Assembly (NCBI RefSeq): GCF_023242365.1
Contig: NZ_JALLIX010000001.1
Location: forward strand, 1-64,000
Source: Pseudomonas sp. MWU13-2100
GTDB lineage: Bacteria; Pseudomonadota; Gammaproteobacteria; Pseudomonadales; Pseudomonadaceae
Length of the DNA stretch: 64,000 nucleotides
Reading direction: 5' to 3'
Position 1 is the first letter of the stretch; each line of letters opens with the position of its first letter. Both the position numbers and the translations under genes were made by a program. Shown piece after piece: positions 6,607 through 15,530 of the stretch. Under the pieces are notes generated by a model. That model was given only the letters and a program-made list of their open reading frames with translations, made no database searches and was not told the origin of the DNA.

Positions 6607-8154
6607 TCAGTGGGCCTTGTCTTCACGCCCGCGCAGGACCTTGTTCGGCATCGCCAGCGCCGCCGCCAGGCCCAGCAGGGCGACGGCGGCGCTGATCAGC
6701 AACAGGTACCGGAAGGTCAGCAGCAGCTCCCCACGCAAGGCGTCGCGCGCCGGACCTTCAGCGCTGTTCAGACCTTCGAGCAGGGCATTGCCGGAAGTCC
6801 CTTCGGCGAGCACCGAAGCGCCACCCAGGTGGGTCAGGCTGGAGTCCCGCAACAGCGCCAGTAGCAACGCCGACATCAGCGCCACGCCCATCGCGCCGCC
6901 GAGGGAGCGGAACAGGTTGGTGGTGCTGGTGGCGACACCGATATCCCGCTGTTCCACGGAGTTCTGCGTGCCCACCAATGAGGTCGGGAACTGCAGGCCG
7001 CCGGCGATCCCGCCGAGCAGCATGAACAGGCTGCTGAGCAGCACCGCCTGCGGTGGGGTAAACGCCATGCCGAGGATGGCCAGGGGCATCAGCAGCGCCC
7101 CGGTCAGGATCAGCGGTTTGTAGTAGCCGGTCACCGAGGTCCGCCGTCCGGCAAAATAGGCACCCATGGGCAGCCCCATCGCCAGCGGCAGCAGGTGCAG
7201 GGCCGCGCTGTCCGCGCCGGCACCGGTCACGCTCTGGAAACGCAGCGGCATCAGCACCGTGAGGGAGATCGCCTGGAAGCTGGTGAAGAATATCGTGCAC
7301 CAGCACAGCAGGGCGTTACGGTTGAGGAACAGGTGCATCGGCAGCAAGGGCTCCACGGTGCGTCGTTCATGCAGGACGAACAGCAGCAGGGCGGCCAGCG
7401 CGGTGACCAGCAGGCCCAGGACCTGGCCGTCTCTCCAGTGTTGGCCCTGGCCGATGAAGGTGATGCCCAGCAGCAGGGCGGTCAGGCCGATGATCATCAG
7501 CACGGTGCCGAGGTAGTCGATGATTGGCTTGCGCTGTGGTAGCGGCAGGCCAACCAGGGTGCGCCGGGCCACCAGCCAGGCCCCCAGGCCCAGCGGCAGG
7601 TTGATCAGGAAGACCCAGCGCCACGACAGGTACTCGGTCATATAGCCGCCGAGTACCGGTCCGGCCACGCTGGCCACCGCGTACATGCTGCTGAAATAGC
7701 CCTGGTAGCGGCCGCGTTCGCGGGGCGGGATGATGTCGCCGATGATCGCCTGGCTGACCGAAATCATGCCGCCGGCGCCGATGCCCTGGATGATTCGCGC
7801 CAGCACCAGTTGCTCCATGCTCCGGGCCATGCCGCAGAACAGCGAGGCGAGCGTGAACAGGCCCATGCCGAACAGCATCAGCCGGCGTCGACCGTAGAGA
7901 TCGCCGAGCTTGCCGTAGATCGGCACGGCCACGGTCATGGCCACCATATAGCCGGAGATCACCCAGGCCAGCAGGCTGACGTCCTTGAATTGGGCGGAGA
8001 TGGCGGGCATCGAGACGGCGACAATGGTCTGGTCCAGCGCACCGAGGAAAATCGCCAACATCAAGGCGATCAGGATACTGCGAATCGCCGGCTTCGTTTG
8101 GCCGGACTGATTGAGATTGGTCACGGTAGAACCTGTAAGCAGTGGTTGACCCAC
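6607..8154 (-). CDS. MFS drug exporter, DHA2 (EmrB/QacA) family
   Basis: 515 aa with about 14 hydrophobic segments, the DHA2 number. The first helix ends in LGALDQTIVAV with the Asp of DHA2 motif D1; motif A reads GKLGDLYGRRR and motif C GPVLGGYMTEYLSWRW followed by WVFLINLP. These proteins expel drugs or dyes across the inner membrane using the proton gradient. There is no EmrA-type adaptor beside it. The LysR gene 128 bases upstream on the same strand may control it. Confidence 0.85.
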   Translation of the reverse strand: MGQPLLTGSTVTNLNQSGQTKPAIRSILIALMLAIFLGALDQTIVAVSMPAISAQFKDVSLLAWVISGYMVAMTVAVPIYGKLGDLYGRRRLMLFGMGLFTLASLFCGMARSMEQLVLARIIQGIGAGGMISVSQAIIGDIIPPRERGRYQGYFSSMYAVASVAGPVLGGYMTEYLSWRWVFLINLPLGLGAWLVARRTLVGLPLPQRKPIIDYLGTVLMIIGLTALLLGITFIGQGQHWRDGQVLGLLVTALAALLLFVLHERRTVEPLLPMHLFLNRNALLCWCTIFFTSFQAISLTVLMPLRFQSVTGAGADSAALHLLPLAMGLPMGAYFAGRRTSVTGYYKPLILTGALLMPLAILGMAFTPPQAVLLSSLFMLLGGIAGGLQFPTSLVGTQNSVEQRDIGVATSTTNLFRSLGGAMGVALMSALLLALLRDSSLTHLGGASVLAEGTSGNALLEGLNSAEGPARDALRGELLLTFRYLLLISAAVALLGLAAALAMPNKVLRGREDKAH

Positions 8155-8282
8155 TCACCAGGCCGGTGCGCGGGGATGCTTGCCAGTGTACTCGATAGCC
8201 TGCTATTCGATAGCTTCGTAAGTAAGGCTTACACGATTCTCTCAGTGCACTCAGGCTGGCTGTGTACGACACGTGGTGTTCC

Positions 8283-9188
8283 TTATAACCCCTCATCCCA
8301 GAGCGGCGTTTCGGGAAAGCGCCGCACCAGGAAGTCGAGCATGCTGCGCAGCGTCGCCGGCATGTGTTTGCGTGAGGTGTACACCGCATAGATGTTCATC
8401 CGTATCGGTTCGGCCCGGGGTAGCAGCCGCACCAGTTCGCCACGCTTGATGTAGGCCCCGGCCTGGTAGGTGGGCAGCATCGCGATACCGGCCCCGGCGA
8501 TCACTGCCTGCATCAGGGTGCTGGCCTCGTTGGCGCTGATATTGCCCTGCACCGGCACTGAAACCTGTTCGCCATCCTGCTCGAAATGCCAGAGGCTCTT
8601 GCCGAAGTAGGAGTGGGTCAGGCAGTTGTGCCGGCTCAGGTCCTCCACCCGTTGCGGTGCCGGGTGTTCGCGCAGGTAGGCCGGGGAGGCGCAGATCACC
8701 GAGCGACAGACGGTCAGTCGCCGGGCGATCAGGTTCGGGTCCAGTTCGGTGCTGGTGCGGATCGCCAGGTCGATGCGCTCGTCCACCAGATTCACCGTGC
8801 GATCGAGCATCTGCAGGTCGACGCTGACACCCGGATGGCGCTTGACGTACTCGGCCATGGCATCGGCCAGTTGCGCCAGGCCGAAGGAGGTACTCACGCT
8901 GATCCGTAGCAGCCCGCGCGGCGCCTCGTCCGGTACGCTGACGGCGGCCTGCAGGTCCGCCGACAATTCCAGCATCTGGCGGCAGCGCGGCAGGGTTTCG
9001 CTGCCGGCGGCGGTCAGGCTCAGCTTGCGGGTGGTGCGGTGCATCAACCGCGCGCCGACCCAGTCCTCGAGTTCCGCGAGGTAGCGCGACACCACCGGTC
9101 GCGACAGGTCCAGATGGTCGGCCGCCGCCGACTGGCTCCCCAGGTCGACCACTGTGACGAAGACCCGCATTGCCGTAAGACGATCCAT
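8283..9188 (-). CDS. LysR-family transcriptional regulator
   Basis: 301 aa. N-terminal winged helix-turn-helix about 1-60 (MDRLTAMRVFVTVVDLGSQS, DHLDLSRPVVSRYLAELE), then the usual effector-binding domain (SVSTSFGLAQLADAM... to the C-terminus). It belongs to the CrgA/DsdC-like branch by general look. It is divergent from the MBL-fold gene starting at 9301 with 112 bases between, and upstream of the DHA2 exporter; both are candidate targets. The intergenic region holds a dyad ATG-N11-CAT at about 9212-9228 that could be a binding site. Confidence 0.88.
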   Translation of the reverse strand: MDRLTAMRVFVTVVDLGSQSAAADHLDLSRPVVSRYLAELEDWVGARLMHRTTRKLSLTAAGSETLPRCRQMLELSADLQAAVSVPDEAPRGLLRISVSTSFGLAQLADAMAEYVKRHPGVSVDLQMLDRTVNLVDERIDLAIRTSTELDPNLIARRLTVCRSVICASPAYLREHPAPQRVEDLSRHNCLTHSYFGKSLWHFEQDGEQVSVPVQGNISANEASTLMQAVIAGAGIAMLPTYQAGAYIKRGELVRLLPRAEPIRMNIYAVYTSRKHMPATLRSMLDFLVRRFPETPLWDEGL

Positions 9189-9300
9189 GATTTGCCCACT
9201 TTCAGAAACAAACTATGTTCCAGCATCGCATTTTTTGTATTGGTTCGGGCAACTAAGCTCTGTTCACTGCCATCACGGCCAACAGATCTCGGAGCTATAC

Positions 9301-10185
9301 ATGATCGGATTGTCGTTATTTCGTCGCCTCTTGCTCGCCACCGCCACCCTGGGTTTTGTCGCCCATGCGGCGGCGGCCCGGCCGGCCTTGACCCTGGATG
9401 TCTACAATCCCGGAGCCTCGGCGATTTTTCCGGTGAGTTCGGTGCTGGTCAGTGGCGAGAAGGAGGCGATCCTGGTGGACGCCCAGTTCGGCAAATCCCA
9501 GGCCGAACAACTGGTGGAAAAGATCCGGGCCAGCGGCAAGCAACTGACCACCATTTACATCAGCCATGGCGACCCGGACTACTATTTTGGCCTGGACACT
9601 ATCACCCGGGCGTTCCCCAAGGCCAAGGTGCTGGCATCGGCGCCGACCGTGGCGCATATCAAGGCCACTGTCGATCGCAAGCTGGCTTTCTGGGGGCCGA
9701 AGATGGGCGCCGATGTTCCGGCGCGCACGGTGGTGCCGCAGGTGCTCAAGGGCGACCGCCTGACGCTGGAAGGGCGTGAGCTGGAGGTTGTCGGTTTGAA
9801 CGGCGAGCAAGCGGATCGGACTTTTGTCTGGATTCCCTCGATCAAGGCGGTGGTGGGCGGTGTCGTGGTGGCGGACAACATCCATGTGTGGATGGCCGAT
9901 ACCCAGACCGCGCAGTCCCATCAGGCCTGGCTGGCGACGTTGCAACGCATCCAGACGCTGAAGCCCGAGACCCTGGTGCCGGGTCACTTCCTTGGCGACA
10001 GCTCGCGTTCCCTCGCGGCGGTGCAGTTCACCGCGGACTACATCAAGGCCTTCGACGAAGAGACCGCCAAGGCCAAGGATTCCGCCGAACTGATTGCGGC
10101 GATGAACAAGCGTTATCCGGGCCTCGGCGAAGCATCCTCGCTGGAGCTCGGCGCCAAGGTCGCCAAGGGCGAGATGAAGTGGTGA
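9301..10185 (+). CDS. Secreted MBL-fold metallohydrolase
   Basis: 294 aa. Signal peptide MIGLSLFRRLLLATATLGF...AHAAAA, then a metallo-beta-lactamase fold. The metal motif reads SHGDPDYYFG: the usual HxHxDH is altered, with Gly-Asp-Pro-Asp-Tyr following the first His, so the second zinc ligand set is incomplete or different. Later motifs GHFLGDS and VADNIHVW fit the fold. The substrate is unknown. The start ATG at 9301 is favoured by the clean signal peptide. Divergent from the LysR gene and 107 bases before an NmrA-like reductase. Confidence 0.82.
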   Translation: MIGLSLFRRLLLATATLGFVAHAAAARPALTLDVYNPGASAIFPVSSVLVSGEKEAILVDAQFGKSQAEQLVEKIRASGKQLTTIYISHGDPDYYFGLDTITRAFPKAKVLASAPTVAHIKATVDRKLAFWGPKMGADVPARTVVPQVLKGDRLTLEGRELEVVGLNGEQADRTFVWIPSIKAVVGGVVVADNIHVWMADTQTAQSHQAWLATLQRIQTLKPETLVPGHFLGDSSRSLAAVQFTADYIKAFDEETAKAKDSAELIAAMNKRYPGLGEASSLELGAKVAKGEMKW

Positions 10186-10292
10186 GTTCGCCCATCTACT
10201 GATTGGAAGTTCGTGTAGATCGCCTTCCTGCCTCCCGGGGTGGGAAGACCCCCTCGACGCCTAGCGTCATTCGATTGGAACTGGAGAGTGTC

Positions 10293-10907
10293 ATGAGCAA
10301 GATTGCAATCATTGGTGCCACCGGTCGTGCCGGTAGCCAGTTGCTGGAAGAAGCCCTGCGTCGCGGCCACAGCGTGACCGCCATCGCGCGTAACCCGGCG
10401 AAGATCGCTGAGCGTGCCGGTGTCGTGAGCAAGGCGGTCGATGCACTGGATGCCGCGGCGCTGGAAGCGGCGGTTGCCGGTCACGATGTGGTGATCAGCG
10501 CCGCGCATTTTGCCACCCTGCCGGCCGCGGCGGTGATCGGTCCGGTGAAAAAGGCTGGGGTCAAGCGTCTGCTGGTGGTCGGTGGTGCCGGTTCGCTGTT
10601 GCTGCCAGGTGGCGCTCGGGTGATCGACAGCCCTGGATTTCCGGCGGAGTACAAGGCTGAGGCCAGTGCCGGTGCGGAGTTCCTTGAGAGCTTGCGTCAG
10701 GAAAAGGAACTCGACTGGAGCTTTCTGTCGCCGTCGGCGGAGTTTGTCGAAGGTGAGCGCACCGGCAGTTACCGTCTGGGCAGGGATGACCTGCTGGTGA
10801 GTGCCGAAGGGCGCAGCTGGATTACTTTCGCCGACTACGCCATCGCCCTGCTGGATGAAGTCGAGAAGCCTGCGCACTCGCGTCAGCGGTTTGCCGTCGG
10901 CTACTGA
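10293..10907 (+). CDS. NAD(P)-dependent epimerase/reductase, atypical SDR (NmrA/YwnB-like)
   Basis: 204 aa. A Rossmann start MSKIAIIGATGRAGSQLLEE carries the GATGxxG nucleotide motif; the rest (LVVGGAGSLL, SFLSPSAEF) matches atypical short-chain dehydrogenases close to B. subtilis YwnB and HSCARG/NmrA-like proteins. Substrate unknown; many are redox sensors or quinone reductases. The start is the ATG at 10293 after GGAGAG. It shares direction with the MBL gene and may be co-transcribed. Confidence 0.82.
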   Translation: MSKIAIIGATGRAGSQLLEEALRRGHSVTAIARNPAKIAERAGVVSKAVDALDAAALEAAVAGHDVVISAAHFATLPAAAVIGPVKKAGVKRLLVVGGAGSLLLPGGARVIDSPGFPAEYKAEASAGAEFLESLRQEKELDWSFLSPSAEFVEGERTGSYRLGRDDLLVSAEGRSWITFADYAIALLDEVEKPAHSRQRFAVGY

Positions 10908-10948
10908 GTGATTGTGGCCGCTTGAAATTTGAAGTCGAACGCGGTCCT

Positions 10949-10976
10949 GTGGTGAGCGGGCTTGCCCGCTCACCAC
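10949..10976. repeat. Compact REP palindrome (13-bp arms)
   Basis: GTGGTGAGCGGGC and its exact complement are separated by TT. It is the GCGAGCGGGCTTGCCCGC REP type of this genome folded onto itself, placed between convergent genes, where it could also act as a terminator stem. No strong U-run follows. Confidence 0.75.
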
Positions 10977-11039
10977 AAATTTCTGCCAGGCTTGGATCAG
11001 TGACTGACTGAGCGCTGCCTGCGGGTTGTGTTCTTGCGA

Positions 11040-11942
11040 TCAACCGCGCTCCGCCGCCTGCGCCACCAGCCACTCCATCAATTCCCGCAACTCTGGTGCC
11101 GTCCCGGCCCGCTCCGGGTAGACCAGGTAATACGCCTGCCCGGTGCGCACCCGCAAATCGAACGGCATGACCAGCCGCCCGGCACTCAGGTCCTCGCCGA
11201 TCAATGCCCAATCGCCAATCGCCACGCCAGTGCCCTGGGAGGCCACGCTCATCGCCAGATCCAGGGTGTCGAAATGCTGTCCCTTGCCAATATTGCTGAC
11301 CCGCGCGCCGGCCACCTTGAGCCAGGCTTCCCAGTCCCGCTGGTCGCGCGTGGGATGCAGGAGCATGTGTTGCTCAAGGTCGGCGAAGCTGTTCAATGGC
11401 AGCGGACCTTCCAGCAGTTGCGGTGAACAAACCGGTGTCAGTTGTTCGTCGAACAGATGGTGAGACGCCACCGAGGGCCCCGGCGGCGCGCCATAGACCA
11501 CGGCGGCATCAAATTCTTCCCGGCGGAAATCCACCGCGTGCTGCACCGTGGTGGTCAGCTCCACGGGCACGTCCGGGCGTTCCTTCTGCCATTGCAACAA
11601 GCGTGGCAGCAACCAGCGCATCATGCAGGTCGGGGCCTTGAGTTGCAGGGCCTCGCGGCGGGCGCCGACCTGATCCACCGCCTCGTCGATCAGGTTGAAT
11701 ACCTGCTGGATCCGTGGAAACAGTTCACGGCCCTGGGCGGTCAGGCTCAGGCCACGGGCCTGGCGCTGGAACAGCGCATAGCCCAGGTGGCTTTCCAGCC
11801 CGGCGATCTGTCGGCTCACCGCCCCCTGGGTGATGTGCAGCAGCTCGGCCGCGCGGGTGAAGTTGCAGCACTGCGCGGTGACCAGGAAGGTATGCAGAGC
11901 GGGCAGCGGTGGCGGACGTTTCATGGCGGGCAGCTCAGGCAT
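11040..11942 (-). CDS. LysR-family regulator (GcvA-like) beside the decarboxylase cluster
   Basis: About 294-300 aa; the ATG at 11924 (MKRPPPLPALHTFLVTAQ) is an equally good start and neither has a clear ribosome-binding site. The HTH is FTRAAELLHITQGAVSRQIAGLE, followed by a substrate domain of the GcvA type. It is divergent from the ThDP decarboxylase gene at 12066 with about 120 bases shared, so it is the likely regulator of the 12066-19658 cluster. Confidence 0.85.
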   Translation of the reverse strand: MPELPAMKRPPPLPALHTFLVTAQCCNFTRAAELLHITQGAVSRQIAGLESHLGYALFQRQARGLSLTAQGRELFPRIQQVFNLIDEAVDQVGARREALQLKAPTCMMRWLLPRLLQWQKERPDVPVELTTTVQHAVDFRREEFDAAVVYGAPPGPSVASHHLFDEQLTPVCSPQLLEGPLPLNSFADLEQHMLLHPTRDQRDWEAWLKVAGARVSNIGKGQHFDTLDLAMSVASQGTGVAIGDWALIGEDLSAGRLVMPFDLRVRTGQAYYLVYPERAGTAPELRELMEWLVAQAAERG

Positions 11943-12065
11943 GACGACAGGACATGCCTAGTATGACTATTTTTGCCTTGTGCCCGCCATCGGCCAAACG
12001 CTCCAATAACCCTATCGCCGTGCTCATCGGCAGCATGGCTTATACGAACAAGAAGGGCGGAACAG

Positions 12066-13703
12066 ATGGCGACGTGCGGCGAAGTATTGGTCAAGTTACT
12101 GGAAGGCTACGGGGTCGAGCAGGTGTTCGGCATTCCCGGCGTGCATACCGTGGAGCTCTATCGCGGGCTGGCGTCGTCGCGCATCGAGCATGTCACCCCG
12201 CGCCACGAACAGGGTGCCGGTTTCATGGCCGACGGTTATGCCCGCACCAGCGGCAAGCCGGGAGTGTGCTTTATCATCACCGGCCCCGGCATGACCAATA
12301 TCACCACGGCGATGGGCCAGGCCTATGCCGACTCGATCCCGATGCTGGTGATTTCCAGCGTCCAGTCACGCAGTCAGTTGGGCGGCGGGCGCGGCAAGCT
12401 GCACGAGTTGCCGAACCAGGGCACGCTGGTGGCGGGGGTCGCGGCGTTCTCCCACACGCTGATGTCGGCGGCCGAACTGCCGGCGGTGCTGGCCCGGGCC
12501 TTCGCGCTGTTCCAGGCCGGGCGGCCGCGTCCGGTGCATATCGAGATTCCCCTCGATGTGCTGGTGGAAAATGCCGATGCCTTGCTCGATAGCCAGCCGG
12601 TGCAAATCACCCGTGCCGGTGCCGCTCCCGCGGCGGTCGCGCAAATGGCCGAGCTGCTGGCCAGGGCCCGGCGACCGCTGATCCTCGCCGGTGGCGGTGC
12701 CATCGATGCGGCGGCCGCGCTGACCCGGCTGGCGGAGCACCTGGAGGCCCCGGTGGCCCTGACCATCAATGCCAAGGGCATGTTGCCGTCGCGCCATCCG
12801 CTGCTGATCGGTTCGACCCAATCCATGGTCGCGACCCGTGCCCTGGTGGCGGATGCCGATGTGGTCCTGGCCATCGGTACGGAGCTGGCGGAAACCGACT
12901 ACGACATCACCTTTGCCGGTGGTTTCGAGATTCCCGGCATCCTGCTGCGCGTCGATATCGACCCGGATCAGACCGTGCGCAACTATCCGCCCAAGGTCGC
13001 GCTGGTGTCCGACTCGCGGATCGCGGCCGAGGCGCTGCTCGCCGCCATCGAAGGCCAGCTGCTGGCTGAACGCCAGGGCGATTGGGGAGCACAACGCGCC
13101 GCCGCCTTGCGCGCCGAACTGGACGATCTCTGGGATGCCCCGACCCGCGCCCAGACGCAATTCCTCAACACCGTTCTCGAGGTGCTGCCGGAGGCGGTGC
13201 TGGTGGGGGACTCGACCCAGCCGGTGTACACCGGCAACCTGACCCTGAATCCGGAGCACCCACGCCGCTGGTTCAACTCGTCCACCGGCTACGGCACCCT
13301 CGGTTATGCCTTGCCGGCCGCTATCGGTGCCTGGCTGGGCGGTGCCAGCGAACGCAGCCAGCGGCCTCCAGTGGTCTGCCTGATCGGCGACGGCGGCTTG
13401 CAGTTCACCCTGTCGGAACTGGCCAGCGCGGTGGAAGCGCGGACCCCGATCATTGTGCTGCTGTGGAATAACCAGGGGTACGAAGAGATCAAGAAATACA
13501 TGGTCAATCGCGCCATCACCCCGGTCGGCGTGGATATCTACACCCCGGACTTTATCGGTGTGGCCCGGGCCCTGGGCTGCGTGGCCGAAGCCGTCGCCGG
13601 CGTCGAGACCTTGCGTAGCGCCCTGGAGGCCGCCGCGGATCGCCAGGGGCCGAGCCTGATCGAAATCGACCAGCGCCTGTGGATGGAAGGGGGGGCCTGG
13701 TGA
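12066..13703 (+). CDS. aruI: ThDP-dependent 5-guanidino-2-oxopentanoate (2-ketoarginine) decarboxylase
   Basis: 545 aa with the three-domain ThDP fold. The PYR domain has the catalytic glutamate in RHEQGAGFMADGYART; the PP domain has the cofactor motif GDGGLQFTLSELASA ending in WNNQGY. AruI decarboxylates 2-ketoarginine to 4-guanidinobutyraldehyde in the arginine transaminase pathway. The assignment rests on resemblance to AruI and on the next gene being an aldehyde dehydrogenase; acetolactate-synthase-like alternatives are less likely because no regulatory subunit is present. The start ATG at 12066 is preferred. Its stop overlaps the next start (TGATG), so the pair is coupled. No aruH transaminase is in the window. 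Confidence 0.78.
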   Translation: MATCGEVLVKLLEGYGVEQVFGIPGVHTVELYRGLASSRIEHVTPRHEQGAGFMADGYARTSGKPGVCFIITGPGMTNITTAMGQAYADSIPMLVISSVQSRSQLGGGRGKLHELPNQGTLVAGVAAFSHTLMSAAELPAVLARAFALFQAGRPRPVHIEIPLDVLVENADALLDSQPVQITRAGAAPAAVAQMAELLARARRPLILAGGGAIDAAAALTRLAEHLEAPVALTINAKGMLPSRHPLLIGSTQSMVATRALVADADVVLAIGTELAETDYDITFAGGFEIPGILLRVDIDPDQTVRNYPPKVALVSDSRIAAEALLAAIEGQLLAERQGDWGAQRAAALRAELDDLWDAPTRAQTQFLNTVLEVLPEAVLVGDSTQPVYTGNLTLNPEHPRRWFNSSTGYGTLGYALPAAIGAWLGGASERSQRPPVVCLIGDGGLQFTLSELASAVEARTPIIVLLWNNQGYEEIKKYMVNRAITPVGVDIYTPDFIGVARALGCVAEAVAGVETLRSALEAAADRQGPSLIEIDQRLWMEGGAW

Positions 13704-15151
13704 TGAAGGCGCAAATGAATCAGGACGGTCTCTATATCGACGGCCAGTGGCGTTCCGGCAGTGAGCAGCTACGGGTGATCAATCCGGCTACCGAGGCCTT
13801 GCTCGGCAGCGTTTCGGGTGGTGATGAGCAGGCGGTGGCGCAGGCGGTGAGCGCGGCGAGCCGGGCTTTCGCCGCTTGGTCGGCGACCACCGGGGCACAG
13901 CGTGGCGCCGTGCTGCGCAGGATTGCCGCGGGCGTGCGCGAGCGCCGCGAAACCCTGGTCCACCTGCAATCGAGCAACAATGGCAAGCCGCTGTTCGAGG
14001 CGGGTATCGATGTCGATGACGTGATTGCCACCTTCGAGTATTACGCGGGCCTGGCCGAGACCCTCGACGGGCAGCAGGACAGAACGGTCGAGCTACCCAG
14101 CGACGTCTTCGCCGCCCGTATGCGTCGTGAGCCATGCGGGGTGGTGGGGCTGATCGTGCCGTGGAATTTCCCGATGGTCACCACCGCCTGGAAGCTGGCC
14201 CCGGCCCTGGCCGCCGGCTGCTGCGTGGTGCTCAAACCATCGGAAGTCACGCCGCTGCCGGAGCTGGAACTGGCCTCGATCATCGCCGCCAGCGGCTTGC
14301 CGGATGGGGTCTTCAACCTGGTCTGCGGCACCGGTCTGGCCGTCGGCGCGCCGCTGGCGGCCGATCCGCGAGTGGCGAAGGTTTCCTTTACCGGCAGCAA
14401 TGCGGTAGGGGTCCAGGTGATGCAGCGGGCAGCGGAAACCGTGAAGGGCGTGAGCCTGGAACTGGGGGGCAAATCCGCGCTGTTGGTGATGGCCGATGCC
14501 GACCTCGATCTTGCGGTGGAGCTCGCCAGTGGTGGCGGTTTCTTCAATGCCGGGCAGATGTGCTCGGCCACCAGCCGGGTGCTGGTGGCGGACGAGATCG
14601 CCGATGAATTCCTGCTGCGCCTCACCGCGCGGGCCGAAGCTATTCGCGTGGCGGACCCGTTCGACCCCGAGGTGGAAATGGGGGCGCTGGTCAACCAGGC
14701 GCAATACCAGCGCGTGCTCGGCCATATCGACCGTGGTCTGAGTGTTGGCGCCCGGCTGGTCTGTGGCGGCGGACGTCCGCCGGAGCTTGCGCGTGGCTTT
14801 TTTTTGCGACCGACGATCTTTACCGAAGTGCCCCTGGACAGTGCGTTGTGGCGTGAAGAGATTTTCGGCCCGGTGCTTTGCGTGCGCAGTTTTGCCAGCG
14901 AAGCCGAGGCGCTGGCGCTGGCCAACGATAGCGAGTTCGGCCTGGTGGCCAGTGTGGTCAGCCGCAGTGATGAGACCGCGCAGCGGGTCGCCAATGCCTT
15001 GCAGGCCGGGCTGGTGTGGATCAATGCGCCGCAGGTGATCTTCCCGCAGACCGCCTGGGGCGGCTACAAGCAGAGCAGCCTGGGTCGTGAGTTGGGGCCT
15101 TGGGGCTTGCAGGCGTTCCAGGAGATCAAGCATGTGATTCGCGCCCTGTAG
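13703..15151 (+). CDS. NAD(P)-dependent aldehyde dehydrogenase, probably for 4-guanidinobutyraldehyde
   Basis: 482 aa. The motifs of the aldehyde dehydrogenase superfamily are intact: PWNFPM, LELGGKSALLV with the general-base Glu, and FFNAGQMCSATSRVL with the catalytic Cys, ending in EEIFGPVL and PWGLQAFQEIKHV. Closest in style to betaine/aminobutyraldehyde dehydrogenases. Coupled to aruI by TGATG, it would oxidise the aldehyde that the decarboxylase makes to 4-guanidinobutyrate. The substrate is inferred from context. Confidence 0.85.
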   Translation: MKAQMNQDGLYIDGQWRSGSEQLRVINPATEALLGSVSGGDEQAVAQAVSAASRAFAAWSATTGAQRGAVLRRIAAGVRERRETLVHLQSSNNGKPLFEAGIDVDDVIATFEYYAGLAETLDGQQDRTVELPSDVFAARMRREPCGVVGLIVPWNFPMVTTAWKLAPALAAGCCVVLKPSEVTPLPELELASIIAASGLPDGVFNLVCGTGLAVGAPLAADPRVAKVSFTGSNAVGVQVMQRAAETVKGVSLELGGKSALLVMADADLDLAVELASGGGFFNAGQMCSATSRVLVADEIADEFLLRLTARAEAIRVADPFDPEVEMGALVNQAQYQRVLGHIDRGLSVGARLVCGGGRPPELARGFFLRPTIFTEVPLDSALWREEIFGPVLCVRSFASEAEALALANDSEFGLVASVVSRSDETAQRVANALQAGLVWINAPQVIFPQTAWGGYKQSSLGRELGPWGLQAFQEIKHVIRAL

Positions 15152-15181
15152 AGCGAGCGGATTTTAACGACACCGCACCCC

Positions 15182-15269
15182 CTGTAGATGCCGGCTTGCC
15201 AGCGATTAGGTCCTTGAGTCTTGCGCAGACTATTCGGACGCCGTCGCCGGCAAGCCGGGTCCTACAGGG
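15182..15269. repeat. REP doublet, type A (TAGGAGCCGGCTTGCCGGCGA)
   Basis: Outward half sites CTGTAGATGCCGGCTTGCCA and the complement GCCGGCAAGCCGGGTCCTAC flank about 40 bases of loop. Slightly degenerate. Lies between the aldehyde dehydrogenase and the ABC transporter genes. Confidence 0.7.
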
Positions 15270-15332
15270 TTTTGTCATGCCTGTATGTTTTGTGTCTGGT
15301 CCCGGGGACAGGTCTGGTCCCTGACAGGGCAA

Positions 15333-15357
15333 CGCATGCCTCGAAATGAGGCATGCG
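15333..15357. repeat. Perfect 10-bp inverted repeat upstream of ABC transporter
   Basis: CGCATGCCTC (15333-15342) and GAGGCATGCG (15348-15357) around GAAAT. Just before it the words TCTGGTCCC occur twice, 18 bases apart (15295 and 15313). There is no U-run; a regulator site or leader stem for the transporter operon is possible. Confidence 0.55.
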
Positions 15358-15530
15358 CCGGGTGCATGGCTTCGATGACAAACTTTCGATTGTTGCCGGT
15401 TCCGGGCGACCTCAGGATGAACCTGCCGATTCAGCCACGACCCGCGGTTCTCGGGGGCTCCAGCGAGATCGAAGACCGGCTGCACGCGTTGCGACCGACC
15501 TCATACCTAAAAAAACAAAGGGAGTCCGAA

